Below are positions 51,832 through 59,154 of a stretch of 64,000 nt of DNA, piece by piece; positions within the stretch are counted from its first letter, which is position 1; each line of letters begins with the position of its first letter. A program made the position numbers and the translations under genes. The notes below the pieces were generated by a model. It ran no database searches and was not told the origin of the DNA. It saw nothing but the letters and a program-made list of their open reading frames with translations. This DNA is from a virus, in the IMG/VR virus record IMGVR_UViG_3300027833_000022, positions 1-64,000 of that record; one strand, written 5' to 3'.

Positions 51832-53851
51832 GTATATTCTCCGATGTTTTTATCTTTTCTACTTCTTCAACAACTTGTCGTAAGTGGTCAACAAGTGAAC
51901 TATCTAATTGGTACATATTTTTAAACTTCATACCAACTATATTTAACTCATCTACATATACTTTTTTACTACCTATAGGTGAATCAGGATCTCTTATATT
52001 AGCATACCATCTACCATCAGGACGCTGAATTGGAACCGGACCACCGCCTTCTGCAAATTGCTCTGGACTGAAATGTTTGTTTAAAATATTATATGCTGAT
52101 AAATATTTTTGTGCATCAACTTTATCTTCATCTATGCTGGTTGGTTTATATTTTCCTATATTACTTATATAGGCATTTGCCTCCGCAGATGGATGTCCTT
52201 GTCCCATGCGCTTTGGTAATCCTTTAGAAGTTGTATATGGTTCTTTTTCATCATTATCATCATCTTCTGACGGTATCAATCCAACAAGTTTAAGTCCACC
52301 TTCAACTGATCTCAGTGCACCTTCAAACTTTTTAACAGCGATTGCACCTAGTGCATAACCAGGAGTTAATTCATGTACCACCGATCTAAATGCAATTCGC
52401 GCTGCATCTATTGCATCAATTGAACTATCTGCTTGTTCAGTCAATGCTCTGACATTCTCTAACCCAGAATCTAATTGATTTTTTGTCAAATCCATGAATG
52501 CTTCTGGTGCTATACGTGCTTGTGCTATTAAATCGTTTGATTGTTGAACTATAGGGTCATCTCCATATCTGGGACTCGCCTTTGATATTGATGTTGTTAA
52601 TTCTTTTACTCTCATCACCAATTCTGGTTGTGTTAGTTGCCCTGTTCCAGATTGTTCCAATATATCTGTAAATTTCTTTGACACATCAGGACCAAGTGCA
52701 CTCAACATATTAATCATTTCTTTAGGCATATTATTTAATACAGATGAATCTATATTGATATCTTTCAAAAAATTATTAAATACTTGTTCTGTTTGCTCTC
52801 CAAATTGAGGACCTAGTACAGTGCTGAATAGCATCTTTATATTTGCTCCAGTATTTCTAACATTCTCTTCTGCATTTTTTCCGTACTTATCTGACAGATA
52901 TTTGGCATTCATAGATATTGCTGTCATAAAATCTATATTGGTCATCGCTTCACTTCGCATTGCCAATAATGCACTTCTCTGATCACCAAATTTTTCTGCA
53001 AGAAACGTAGTCATTGCACTACTTGATTCAAAATTCTTTCTTATTTTATCTTTCGCCACTTGACCAAATTGTTCTAATTCACCTGTCATGTACATTAAAT
53101 TGGCTTCTTCTAACAATCTTGCAGTTTGTTGTTCAACATTGTAACCAAAATCACCCATTGTCTTTGATGCATCAGATTCTACTTTTCCAGCAAAATTTAT
53201 AAATTGAATTGTAGTATCCATCAAGTCTGCTGGCATATTTGCAAGCATGACTTTATTTCCTGTCATAATTTTTGACATTTCTTGCATACTCATGCCAACG
53301 CCCGCTAATGCTTCTCTCATAACAGTATATTGATTCATATTACCAACAACACCGCCATAGTCTATTATTTGTCTTAATCCTTTTTCTTGCTCGGACATAA
53401 GTTTTGCATATATTGCGGTTACGCCAACTGCTGCAACTGCGGCTCCTGTGCCAAAATTTAATAACGATGACACGACTGCCCCCTTAGGACCAAGATATTT
53501 TGAAAACGAAGTTATACCACCAATTGTGTCATCTATTGCTCCGACACTCAGTTTCAATAATTCTGCGGTTGCTACCAATGGATCAGTATCTCGTGTAGCA
53601 ACACCAAACAAATTTTTAGATGCGGATTCCATCTTTATAATTAGTTTGTTTGTTTTTTTAAATGATTTTTCAGAATCTTCAAATTCTTTTTTAACAACAT
53701 CATAATCAAACGCAACACCAGTTAATGACTTAAATGTCTTCTTTAACTTATTATTATCAGATTCGGTTGCTGCGGCAATCTTCCCTAATGTATCCTCACT
53801 TGCCCAAGGATAACGCTGGTGAATCTGCCTGATGTCGTCTTCTATTGCCAT
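51821..53851 (-). CDS. Tape-measure-like tail protein 2
   Basis: A 676-aa protein paralogous in layout to the downstream gene. It starts 'DDIRQIHQRYPWASEDTLGKIAAATE' (shared 'WASE(E/D)TL-KIA--T'), has a hydrophobic segment about residues 122-147 ('FGTGAAVAAVGVTAIYAKLM'), a long helical middle, and a C-terminal 'FAEGGGPVPIQRPDG' reminiscent of the tape-measure GGPV motif. A canonical TATAAATA precedes it. Adjacent to gp26/chaperone on the opposite strand, as tape-measure genes adjoin tail chaperones in other phages. It could be a co-assembling hub or second tape measure. Confidence 0.7.
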   Translation of the reverse strand: MAIEDDIRQIHQRYPWASEDTLGKIAAATESDNNKLKKTFKSLTGVAFDYDVVKKEFEDSEKSFKKTNKLIIKMESASKNLFGVATRDTDPLVATAELLKLSVGAIDDTIGGITSFSKYLGPKGAVVSSLLNFGTGAAVAAVGVTAIYAKLMSEQEKGLRQIIDYGGVVGNMNQYTVMREALAGVGMSMQEMSKIMTGNKVMLANMPADLMDTTIQFINFAGKVESDASKTMGDFGYNVEQQTARLLEEANLMYMTGELEQFGQVAKDKIRKNFESSSAMTTFLAEKFGDQRSALLAMRSEAMTNIDFMTAISMNAKYLSDKYGKNAEENVRNTGANIKMLFSTVLGPQFGEQTEQVFNNFLKDINIDSSVLNNMPKEMINMLSALGPDVSKKFTDILEQSGTGQLTQPELVMRVKELTTSISKASPRYGDDPIVQQSNDLIAQARIAPEAFMDLTKNQLDSGLENVRALTEQADSSIDAIDAARIAFRSVVHELTPGYALGAIAVKKFEGALRSVEGGLKLVGLIPSEDDDNDEKEPYTTSKGLPKRMGQGHPSAEANAYISNIGKYKPTSIDEDKVDAQKYLSAYNILNKHFSPEQFAEGGGPVPIQRPDGRWYANIRDPDSPIGSKKVYVDELNIVGMKFKNMYQLDSSLVDHLRQVVEEVEKIKTSENIHGG

Positions 53852-53872
53852 AATTAAGTACCTATTTAATAG

Positions 53873-53880
53873 GATAAATA
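53873..53880 (+). promoter_or_regulatory. T4-type late promoter (GATAAATA) for gp26
   Basis: GATAAATA on the plus strand, 53 nt upstream of the gp26 ATG (53934). Confidence 0.65.
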
Positions 53881-53912
53881 CAGTTACGAAACTATTTTAT
53901 CACTTTACTTAC

Positions 53913-53920
53913 TATTTATA
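53913..53920 (-). promoter_or_regulatory. Canonical late promoter TATAAATA for the tape-measure unit
   Basis: Perfect TATAAATA on the minus strand, 61 nt upstream of the 676-aa gene. It faces the plus-strand box at 53873-53880, so the two transcripts overlap at their 5' ends. Confidence 0.78.
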
Positions 53921-53933
53921 TGGAGTACAAAAA

Positions 53934-54764
53934 ATGAGTAACAATCCTTTATTGAATGCGTACAAAGTACCATCAACTTACATAAGTCTACCTTCTGGTG
54001 GGAAATATTACACCGAAAAGCCTAAATTAAGTGCTGACGGTGAATTGGCAATCTACCCAATGACAGCAAGAGATGAAATAATCTCAAAGACACCAGATGC
54101 ATTATTTAACGGAGAAGCAACTGTTGCGTTACTTGAATCATGTTGTCCAGATATAATTGACCCTAAATCAACACCCGTTAATGACTTAATGGTAATATTA
54201 CTTGCTATACGCAAAGCGAGTTATGGAGATGGAATAGACATTGATATTAAATGCCCATCTTGCAGTGAATTTAACATGCTTGAAATGGATATAAACCGAA
54301 TTCTTGGATCTGTGAAATCTAACGAAATATCAAACACATTGAAATTACAAGATAAATTTGATGTCAAGTTGAAGCCCTATAATGTGAATGATAGAACATT
54401 AATACAGATACAACAAATCCAACAAGAACGAATGATACAAGAACTTGCGAATTCTGATTTATCGGATGAGGATAGAAATAAAAAATTTGGAAAAACATTT
54501 GTAGATATATCCACGCTTACAATTAATCTTATGGTAAATTGCATTGTATCTGTATCATTCGATGGTGATGTGATAATTGATAGGGAAATTATTAGAGAAT
54601 GGTTACATAATATAACAAAGTCTGATTATAAAGAGATGAAAGATCATATTGAAAAAATCTCAGATAGTGGCATCAATACTGAATTTAAGGCAGTATGTCA
54701 ACACTGTTCACATGAATGGGAATCTGAGGTAGAACTAGATATGTCAAATTTTTTCGCAGGCTGA
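53934..54764 (+). CDS. 26: gp26-like baseplate hub/tail assembly protein
   Basis: A 276-aa protein starting at 53934 (MSNNPLLNAYKVPSTYISLPSGGKYYTE) behind TGGAG; the frame from 53832 lacks a site. The 'LPSGGKYY', 'YPMTARDEIISKTPDALFNG' and 'LLAIRKASYGD' segments fit the T4 base-plate protein family (gp26). A zinc-ribbon is visible: C107-P-S-C110 and C255-Q-H-C258. T4 gp26 (208 aa) is an assembly factor for the hub and is followed by gp51. Here the final codons contain a slippery site leading into an overlapping -1 frame (54728-54961), so part of the product may be extended by 69 residues. Confidence 0.78.
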   Translation: MSNNPLLNAYKVPSTYISLPSGGKYYTEKPKLSADGELAIYPMTARDEIISKTPDALFNGEATVALLESCCPDIIDPKSTPVNDLMVILLAIRKASYGDGIDIDIKCPSCSEFNMLEMDINRILGSVKSNEISNTLKLQDKFDVKLKPYNVNDRTLIQIQQIQQERMIQELANSDLSDEDRNKKFGKTFVDISTLTINLMVNCIVSVSFDGDVIIDREIIREWLHNITKSDYKEMKDHIEKISDSGINTEFKAVCQHCSHEWESEVELDMSNFFAG

Positions 54765-54961
54765 TAGCAACAAGTCAGCCGCACGAAATACCAGACATAC
54801 TGAACAGATATAAAAATGATCTAACTAAACTAAATTCTAATTATATGGATATTCTCATTATTTCACAAGGTGCATTGACATACGAATCATTGATGTCTAT
54901 GCCATTACCCATGATTGACTTATTTGTCAAGAGACATAATGAAAGAAATAGCGAATCATAA
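54728..54961 (+). CDS. -1 frameshift extension of gp26 (gp51/chaperone-like)
   Basis: This frame is open from 54728 to TAA at 54959-54961 but has no credible start. In the gp26 frame the sequence AAATTTTTTC (54746-54755) holds two overlapping -1 slip heptamers, A AAT TTT and T TTT TTC. A shift joins gp26 (...SNFF) to 'RRLIATSQPHEIPDILNRYK', about 69 residues ending 'YESLMSMPLPMIDLFVKRHN', a pattern like tail-chaperone C-terminal domains. A 6-bp stem (54759-54764/54775-54780) starts 3 nt downstream and includes the gp26 stop codon. By position this is gp51 (T4 order 26-51). Length differs from T4 gp51 (249), so the name is not certain. Confidence 0.7.
   Translation, partial: GRTRYVKFFRRLIATSQPHEIPDILNRYKNDLTKLNSNYMDILIISQGALTYESLMSMPLPMIDLFVKRHNERNSES
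54746..54780 (+). promoter_or_regulatory. -1 programmed frameshift signal
   Basis: Slippery sequence AAATTTTTTC at 54746-54755 followed by the stem-loop GGCTGA (54759-54764) / TCAGCC (54775-54780) with a 10-nt loop. This is the classic two-part signal (slip site plus downstream structure), although the 3-nt spacer is shorter than usual. The gp26 TGA lies inside the stem. Confidence 0.65.
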
Positions 54962-54991
54962 TCGTTCACTATTTCATCATAGTATTTCTTT

Positions 54992-55107
54992 GTTTAAGGA
55001 ACAACATAATAATGTAGTCACATAAACATTGCTTCGCAATGAACATCTTCGTAAAATATCTCATTCGTTACACTCATTCGTATTTTACTTAATGTTGTTC
55101 TTTAAAC
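54992..55107. repeat. Long imperfect inverted repeat with nested hairpins
   Basis: A 16-bp stem (54992-55007 with 55092-55107, one G:T wobble) encloses the hairpins CATTGC-TTC-GCAATG (55027-55041) and GTAAAATA/TATTTTAC (55051-55058/55081-55088), a three-way-junction layout. A direct repeat CTCATTCGT lies in the second loop. It may end the gp26 transcript and/or form the 3' domain of the candidate RNA. Confidence 0.8.
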
Positions 55108-55567
55108 ACATACTGTTTCTAACTGTTATCAATGATATATAATGATTGGGCTATTGTATAACTATTATCTATTTTTCCAGGATCTTGATCCACACTTCGC
55201 TTATGCAGCGAAAGTGAAAAATTTGTTAAATGAAAAGAAAGTTTTTTCCTATCACCCAATCACACTTCGATATAACAAACCCAATTTTACACTTGGGGGA
55301 GGCGGTTACGCTGTACCTCTTATTACATGCTGCTTCAAGCAACGCAAGAACATCAATTTCCATATCGTCGGATTTTGACTACTCGTAGGTTTCAATAGTT
55401 CAGAAGAGCCTACTCTTTTCGGTTGGTCAGACCAGTGCAATGACCAGAGAGAAACACGTGGAAGTCCATCGGCTTCGCCTCAACGGCGGCAGATTCATCA
55501 CGGATACGGTATCAGTATCATCCATCTAAGTTTTATAGGGTTCTGAGGGGAGTTGCCAATGTGGGGT

Positions 55568-55643
55568 GTTTAAGTGCTTGTTTAGAGGGTTGTTTAAGTT
55601 TTTTGTTTAAGTTTTTTGTTTAAGTTTTTTGTTTAAGTGTTTA
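55568..55643. repeat. Short tandem repeat, GTTTAAGTTTTTT type
   Basis: GTTTAAG or a near copy starts at 55568, 55580, 55592, 55605, 55618 and 55631, with spacing of 12-13 nt; the last four share the unit GTTTAAGTTTTTT or nearly so. On the minus strand this reads as CTTAAACAAAAAA repeats, forming the A-rich 5' end of the candidate RNA. Single copies of the complement recur near 54988-55107. Confidence 0.85.
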
Positions 55644-55654
55644 TTCGTTTAATA

Positions 55655-55682
55655 AGTATACATGATTTTTAGTGCCTGTCAA
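55655..55682 (-). promoter_or_regulatory. Sigma70-type promoter with no downstream gene
   Basis: Minus strand TTGACA (55682-55677), 16-nt spacer, TATACT (55660-55655), with the start expected near 55648. It lies just after the GIY-YIG gene stop (55691) and points into the gene-free region. Confidence 0.75.
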
Positions 55683-55690
55683 GTATAATT

Positions 55691-56149
55691 TCATTTGCCT
55701 GAGGATTTAGTTTCGTTTAGGTGTTCTTTAAGAACTTTTGAGCCGCCAACTCTAACATTGATGATTCCATTATAGTAATCATCTGTTTCAAGTACTCTGC
55801 GTTCAAACTGTTCGCGTGCTTCTAGATAACTGGCAATGCCTCTTGTTGGGCACATATGAATAATTTCTCGTGTGAAACTATCTTTGCCTAGTTCTTCAAC
55901 GTCTGCATTAAGTCTATCACTGGAACCAAAATATTCTTTCCAATCACTTTCTTTAGTACCACGTCTTTTATTCTTTTTTCCTTTCAGTGGCGGTTTAGTA
56001 GTTTTAAACTTTGCTAGTTTTTTACCTACATACAACATACCACTGACTGTATTTGTTATTACATAAACAAATGCTTCGCATCCTTCCGGCAACTTTTCTA
56101 CTACATTACCTTCATATGTCCATTCATATGTTACATTATTTTTTTCCAC
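55691..56149 (-). CDS. GIY-YIG endonuclease (SegE-like)
   Basis: A 152-aa protein. The GIY-YIG pattern appears as 'FVYVITNTVSGMLYVGKKLAKF' (Val-Tyr-Val ... Leu-Tyr-Val-Gly-Lys-Lys, residues about 27-47), followed by 'SDWKEYFGSSDRLNADVEELGKDSFTREIIHMCPTR', with the conserved Arg and a catalytic-type Glu in 'YLEAREQFERRVL'. This is the T4 Seg-type freestanding homing nuclease family. It starts with GTG at 56149, overlapping the preceding stop by 14 nt. It may be a mobile gene, but its tight coupling to the gp46 operon suggests settled function or expression. It lies directly before the candidate RNA region. Confidence 0.85.
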   Translation of the reverse strand: MEKNNVTYEWTYEGNVVEKLPEGCEAFVYVITNTVSGMLYVGKKLAKFKTTKPPLKGKKNKRRGTKESDWKEYFGSSDRLNADVEELGKDSFTREIIHMCPTRGIASYLEAREQFERRVLETDDYYNGIINVRVGGSKVLKEHLNETKSSGK

Positions 56150-56342
56150 TTACTGCTCTTATTTTTTGTAGAATATCAGCACCAACATTTTGCATGATTT
56201 CTATACTATTGAAATCTGATTCGTAAATCCATATTGTATCAGTTTCATCGCCAGTCAGATCGATCTCGATCTGACTAACGTCAGTTGCATTGTCTGTTGT
56301 TACAGGTTCTTTATCAATGCCAATCTTTTGTTTATGTCTCAA
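56136..56342 (-). CDS. Small acidic hypothetical protein downstream of gp46
   Basis: A 68-aa protein. The only possible start is TTG at 56342, overlapping the gp46 stop by 11 nt; no internal Met lies before residue 50. A basic N-terminus (MRHKQKIGIDK) precedes 'IEIDLTGDETDTIWIYESDFNSIEIMQNVGADILQKIR', a likely beta-beta-alpha unit. The family is not recognised. Overlaps with both neighbours (gp46 and the endonuclease) and an intact frame support a real gene expressed by translational coupling. Confidence 0.6.
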   Translation of the reverse strand: MRHKQKIGIDKEPVTTDNATDVSQIEIDLTGDETDTIWIYESDFNSIEIMQNVGADILQKIRAVSGKK

Positions 56343-58104
56343 TTATTTCCATCTCTGTATTAAATGTAGTGAATCCATTCTCTTTTGTAACTTGCAATAC
56401 ACTATTGACACGACCAATTAATTCATCTCTGTGCGAAATAAGTAGAATATCTTTATTTCGTTCACGCTCCATTTTCTTTAAAACGGTTAATGCACTTTCA
56501 ACACCTACACTATCCATGCCAGAATCAATTAATTCATCAATGCACATTAAGTTGATTGCAGAATTCATACTCTCGTACACATCTCTGAATGCCCAACTTA
56601 ATCCTAGAATTAAACGATTACGTTCACCCCTAGATAAATTGTCAAAATCTAAATCTTGTCCTAATTGCACAATGCTAACAGACAAGTCACTCTGAAATTT
56701 AACTTCATGTGGTAATCCTAGTTGTGTAATATAATGATCTAGACGAACATTAAGGAACTGTAGATTTTGTTCAATAATACGCTTCCGAATAAACGAGTCC
56801 TTGTTTGTTAATAGTTTTAATAAAAAATCCTGATGATCTTTGATATCGGTTAAACGATTAAGTTCATCCCAATCAACTGCTTGTAAACCAGTATCTTTTA
56901 GTGTATCAATTTGTTCTTGATAAGGATCTGAATCATTTGTTGTACGTTCAATTGCTGCGATTGTATTAGACAACTTGTTCTGATGTTCATATGCTTCTTG
57001 TACTGTTTCGTAAAATAATCTAGGAGGAACACCTAAATCACCTATGTTGTTTAGTTCAATGGTATATGTTTCAATCGTATTTACATCTATCGCTATCTGT
57101 TCTTTATACTCGGCGACTGCTACCGTTTTTGTTTCAAGAATTTGTTCATGTTTTTCATCATGAATCTCTTGTCCACATGCGTAGCATTTATGTTCCATAG
57201 ACGCTTCTAAATCTTCGACTGCCTTAATGAGTCGTTTATTTTCACGATCTAAGGTTGTTGTTAATTTCGCAATATCTTTGGTGTATGAATTAAATTTATT
57301 TCTTCTTGTTGTATATTCTTCAAACGCAATATGTGCTTCTAGTTCAACTTCTATATCGATTTCATACAACGTTACCAAGTCTATCTCAAGTTCTTTAATA
57401 GTTTGTTCATTAGTTTTATGCCATAGACGTTGTCTACGTTCTAAATCTTTGATACTTGTATTAAATCGTTCATTCGCATCTTCGACTGCACGAACACGAT
57501 AATTTTCTTCTTGAATACGTTCTTTGCCTATCTTGATAAGGTCTTTAAGTAATTCAGCTTTATCAGATAGTTGAGTGATACCTAACAGTTGTTCGATCAA
57601 CTCCCGCTGATCATTTGCACGCATACTCAAGAATGGCTCAGTGTATGTATTTAGTGCAATAATATGCTTGAACATTGTGTGAGTCATACCAATAACTTTT
57701 TCAATCGCAACCTGTGTTAAACGACCCTCGCCCTGACCTTCATCAGTCATATCACTGTTATCTACTTCATTTACATAGAATTTAAAAACATTGGGACTGC
57801 GTCCGCGTTCAATACGATATTGAGAACCATTCTTTTCAAAATCAACTGTGACAGTCATGTGCTTATTGTTGATCTTATTGATAAGATTTGATTTTTTAAT
57901 ATTAAATAATGCACTACCAAATAGTGCATATGAGATTGCGTTAATAAGAGTAGTCTTACCAACTCCATTACGAGAACCATCACCGCCCATATCGACATTA
58001 TTGCCCAGTACGAGAGTTAGTCCTGTTTCATTAATGGAAACAGCCTGAGTGACGTTACCTACTGATAAAAAGTTTTTAATTGTGACATTCTTAATTGTGA
58101 GCAT
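56332..58104 (-). CDS. 46: gp46 recombination exonuclease subunit (Rad50/SbcC-like)
   Basis: A 590-aa SMC-like ATPase that with gp47 resects DNA ends for recombination-dependent replication and host DNA degradation. Walker A is in 'DGSRNGVGKTTLINAISYALFG' (Gly-Val-Gly-Lys-Thr-Thr about residues 48-53). The zinc hook is C-Y-A-C-G near residue 305, flanked by coiled coils. The signature motif 'NLSRGERNRLILGLSWAFRD' lies near 488-507 and Walker B 'INLMCIDELIDSGMD' near 515-529. Length matches T4 gp46 (560). It lies 3 nt after gp47, the conserved 47-46 order. A consensus promoter inside gp47 may give it extra early expression. Confidence 0.96.
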   Translation of the reverse strand: MLTIKNVTIKNFLSVGNVTQAVSINETGLTLVLGNNVDMGGDGSRNGVGKTTLINAISYALFGSALFNIKKSNLINKINNKHMTVTVDFEKNGSQYRIERGRSPNVFKFYVNEVDNSDMTDEGQGEGRLTQVAIEKVIGMTHTMFKHIIALNTYTEPFLSMRANDQRELIEQLLGITQLSDKAELLKDLIKIGKERIQEENYRVRAVEDANERFNTSIKDLERRQRLWHKTNEQTIKELEIDLVTLYEIDIEVELEAHIAFEEYTTRRNKFNSYTKDIAKLTTTLDRENKRLIKAVEDLEASMEHKCYACGQEIHDEKHEQILETKTVAVAEYKEQIAIDVNTIETYTIELNNIGDLGVPPRLFYETVQEAYEHQNKLSNTIAAIERTTNDSDPYQEQIDTLKDTGLQAVDWDELNRLTDIKDHQDFLLKLLTNKDSFIRKRIIEQNLQFLNVRLDHYITQLGLPHEVKFQSDLSVSIVQLGQDLDFDNLSRGERNRLILGLSWAFRDVYESMNSAINLMCIDELIDSGMDSVGVESALTVLKKMERERNKDILLISHRDELIGRVNSVLQVTKENGFTTFNTEMEIIET

Positions 58105-58107
58105 AGT

Positions 58108-59139
58108 TTATATGTGTAAATCGTTATATATTGAAATTAAAGTTTCGTTACGAATAGAATTAGATGTTATCGCTTCAAGTTGACTAAGAACAATTGAGTC
58201 AACATTTTCTACTGATACATCACCATCCGTATCCCAGTCTTCGCCAGATACATTATCCTTCTTAGAAGGCATTAGAGATATCTCACGTAAATCATAATCA
58301 TTAGCAAATGTTTCTTTAATATAATTCGCTTCTTCATATGAAATATTGATATCTAATATTATACGACAATGTGTGTTGTTTGTCAAGATACTACCAGCAT
58401 CATCTAACAATTGACTCAAGTTCGCTACACGATACTTTGGTGCATCATGCCAAGTTTTGAAATCATATGTACCATCCCAGTTTAGGAAAGTGATACCACG
58501 TTTATCATCCCATGCGTCAGAATAGTTATGTGGAAAACAGTTTCCTGGATAGATAATATTACCTTTTTCCTGACGTTTGTGAAAATGACCAGAGAATACT
58601 TTATCTGCTTTCGATAAGTCAGATGCTTTTAACCCACCGTGATCTGGCATTTTAATCATAGCATTCAGATAAAAATCAGGTAATTCAAAGTGACCGAAGA
58701 TAAACTTAGACTTCAATTCCTTCAATCTCTTCCATTCATCATCAACCAACCATGGGACAAACGCAACACCATCTTCTTCAAATATTTCATCATTGATGAT
58801 GTTAATGTTAGGGTACTTATTTGCAAATGGAAGTGAGTTGATATCTCTTTTTTCACGATAATATAGATCATGATTTCCCATGATCATATGTACTTCGTCA
58901 AAATTATCATTCAATATCTGTAGCGCATCAACTGTGTAATTCAGAGTACCAACATTAATAGTTGCTCTGTGATGATGCCAGTCACCTAAGAAGAAACATT
59001 TTTTAATGTTTCGACTATGTGCTTCTTCTATCATCCATTTAATAAAGTTAAGACAATCATTGTTATGCATCTTAGAATTATTTTTAAGACCGAAATGTAT
59101 ATCTGTAAAAATTACTGCTTCATCAAAAAATTTACTCAC
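58108..59139 (-). CDS. 47: gp47 recombination nuclease subunit (Mre11/SbcD-like)
   Basis: A 343-aa calcineurin-type metallophosphoesterase, the nuclease partner of gp46. The five phosphoesterase motifs are present: D-I-H ('FTDIHFGLKNNS', residues 11-22), G-D-W-H-H ('FFLGDWHHHRA', about 49-59), G-N-H-D ('MIMGNHDLYYR', about 85-95), 'FIFGHFELPD' (about 148) and 'FSGHFHKRQE' (about 186). Length matches T4 gp47 (339). It is the second gene of the gp55-gp47-gp46 unit, starting 15 nt after the gp55 stop. A consensus sigma70 promoter (58358-58386) lies within the coding sequence. Confidence 0.96.
   Translation of the reverse strand: MSKFFDEAVIFTDIHFGLKNNSKMHNNDCLNFIKWMIEEAHSRNIKKCFFLGDWHHHRATINVGTLNYTVDALQILNDNFDEVHMIMGNHDLYYREKRDINSLPFANKYPNINIINDEIFEEDGVAFVPWLVDDEWKRLKELKSKFIFGHFELPDFYLNAMIKMPDHGGLKASDLSKADKVFSGHFHKRQEKGNIIYPGNCFPHNYSDAWDDKRGITFLNWDGTYDFKTWHDAPKYRVANLSQLLDDAGSILTNNTHCRIILDINISYEEANYIKETFANDYDLREISLMPSKKDNVSGEDWDTDGDVSVENVDSIVLSQLEAITSNSIRNETLISIYNDLHI
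58358..58386 (-). promoter_or_regulatory. Perfect sigma70 promoter inside gp47
   Basis: Minus strand TTGACA (58386-58381), 17-nt spacer, TATAAT (58363-58358), entirely within the gp47 coding sequence and about 250 nt ahead of the gp46 start. It would transcribe gp46, the small gene and the endonuclease independently of gp55. Confidence 0.75.
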
Positions 59140-59154
59140 TGTTTATTCCCTTTA

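Larger units (their letters stand above)
54992..55648 (-). ncRNA. Candidate large structured non-coding RNA
   Basis: The only gene-free stretch over 300 nt. On the minus strand it starts just below a sigma70 promoter (55655-55682) that has no gene downstream. The 5' part holds CTTAAAC repeats. The middle is more GC-rich than the phage average, with small hairpins such as GGC-GAA-GCC and AAGAG-TAGG-CTCTT. An 8-bp long-range stem (55143-55150/55255-55262) encloses two hairpins. The 3' part is a 16-bp stem (54992-55007/55092-55107) enclosing further hairpins. Frames on both strands are short; the longest (plus 55142-55378) has no ribosome site. Large phage RNAs of the GOLLD or ROOL kind are a possible class; an origin or relic is the alternative. 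Confidence 0.5.

Noticed and set aside
55142-55378. 78-codon plus-strand frame in the gene-free region
   Set aside because: No ribosome site, atypical residue composition, no similarity I recognise, and it lies opposite the long-range stem structure; more likely a chance frame over an RNA or spacer.
55381-55560. tRNA or tmRNA gene in the GC-richer part of the gene-free region
   Set aside because: No cloverleaf, no T-loop sequence and no acceptor stem could be found on either strand; nor elsewhere in the window.
55568-55643. CRISPR array
   Set aside because: 12-13-nt period without spacers; simple tandem repeat.
55691-56149. Group I intron hosting the GIY-YIG nuclease
   Set aside because: The flanking genes are intact and not split, so there is no sign of an intron.
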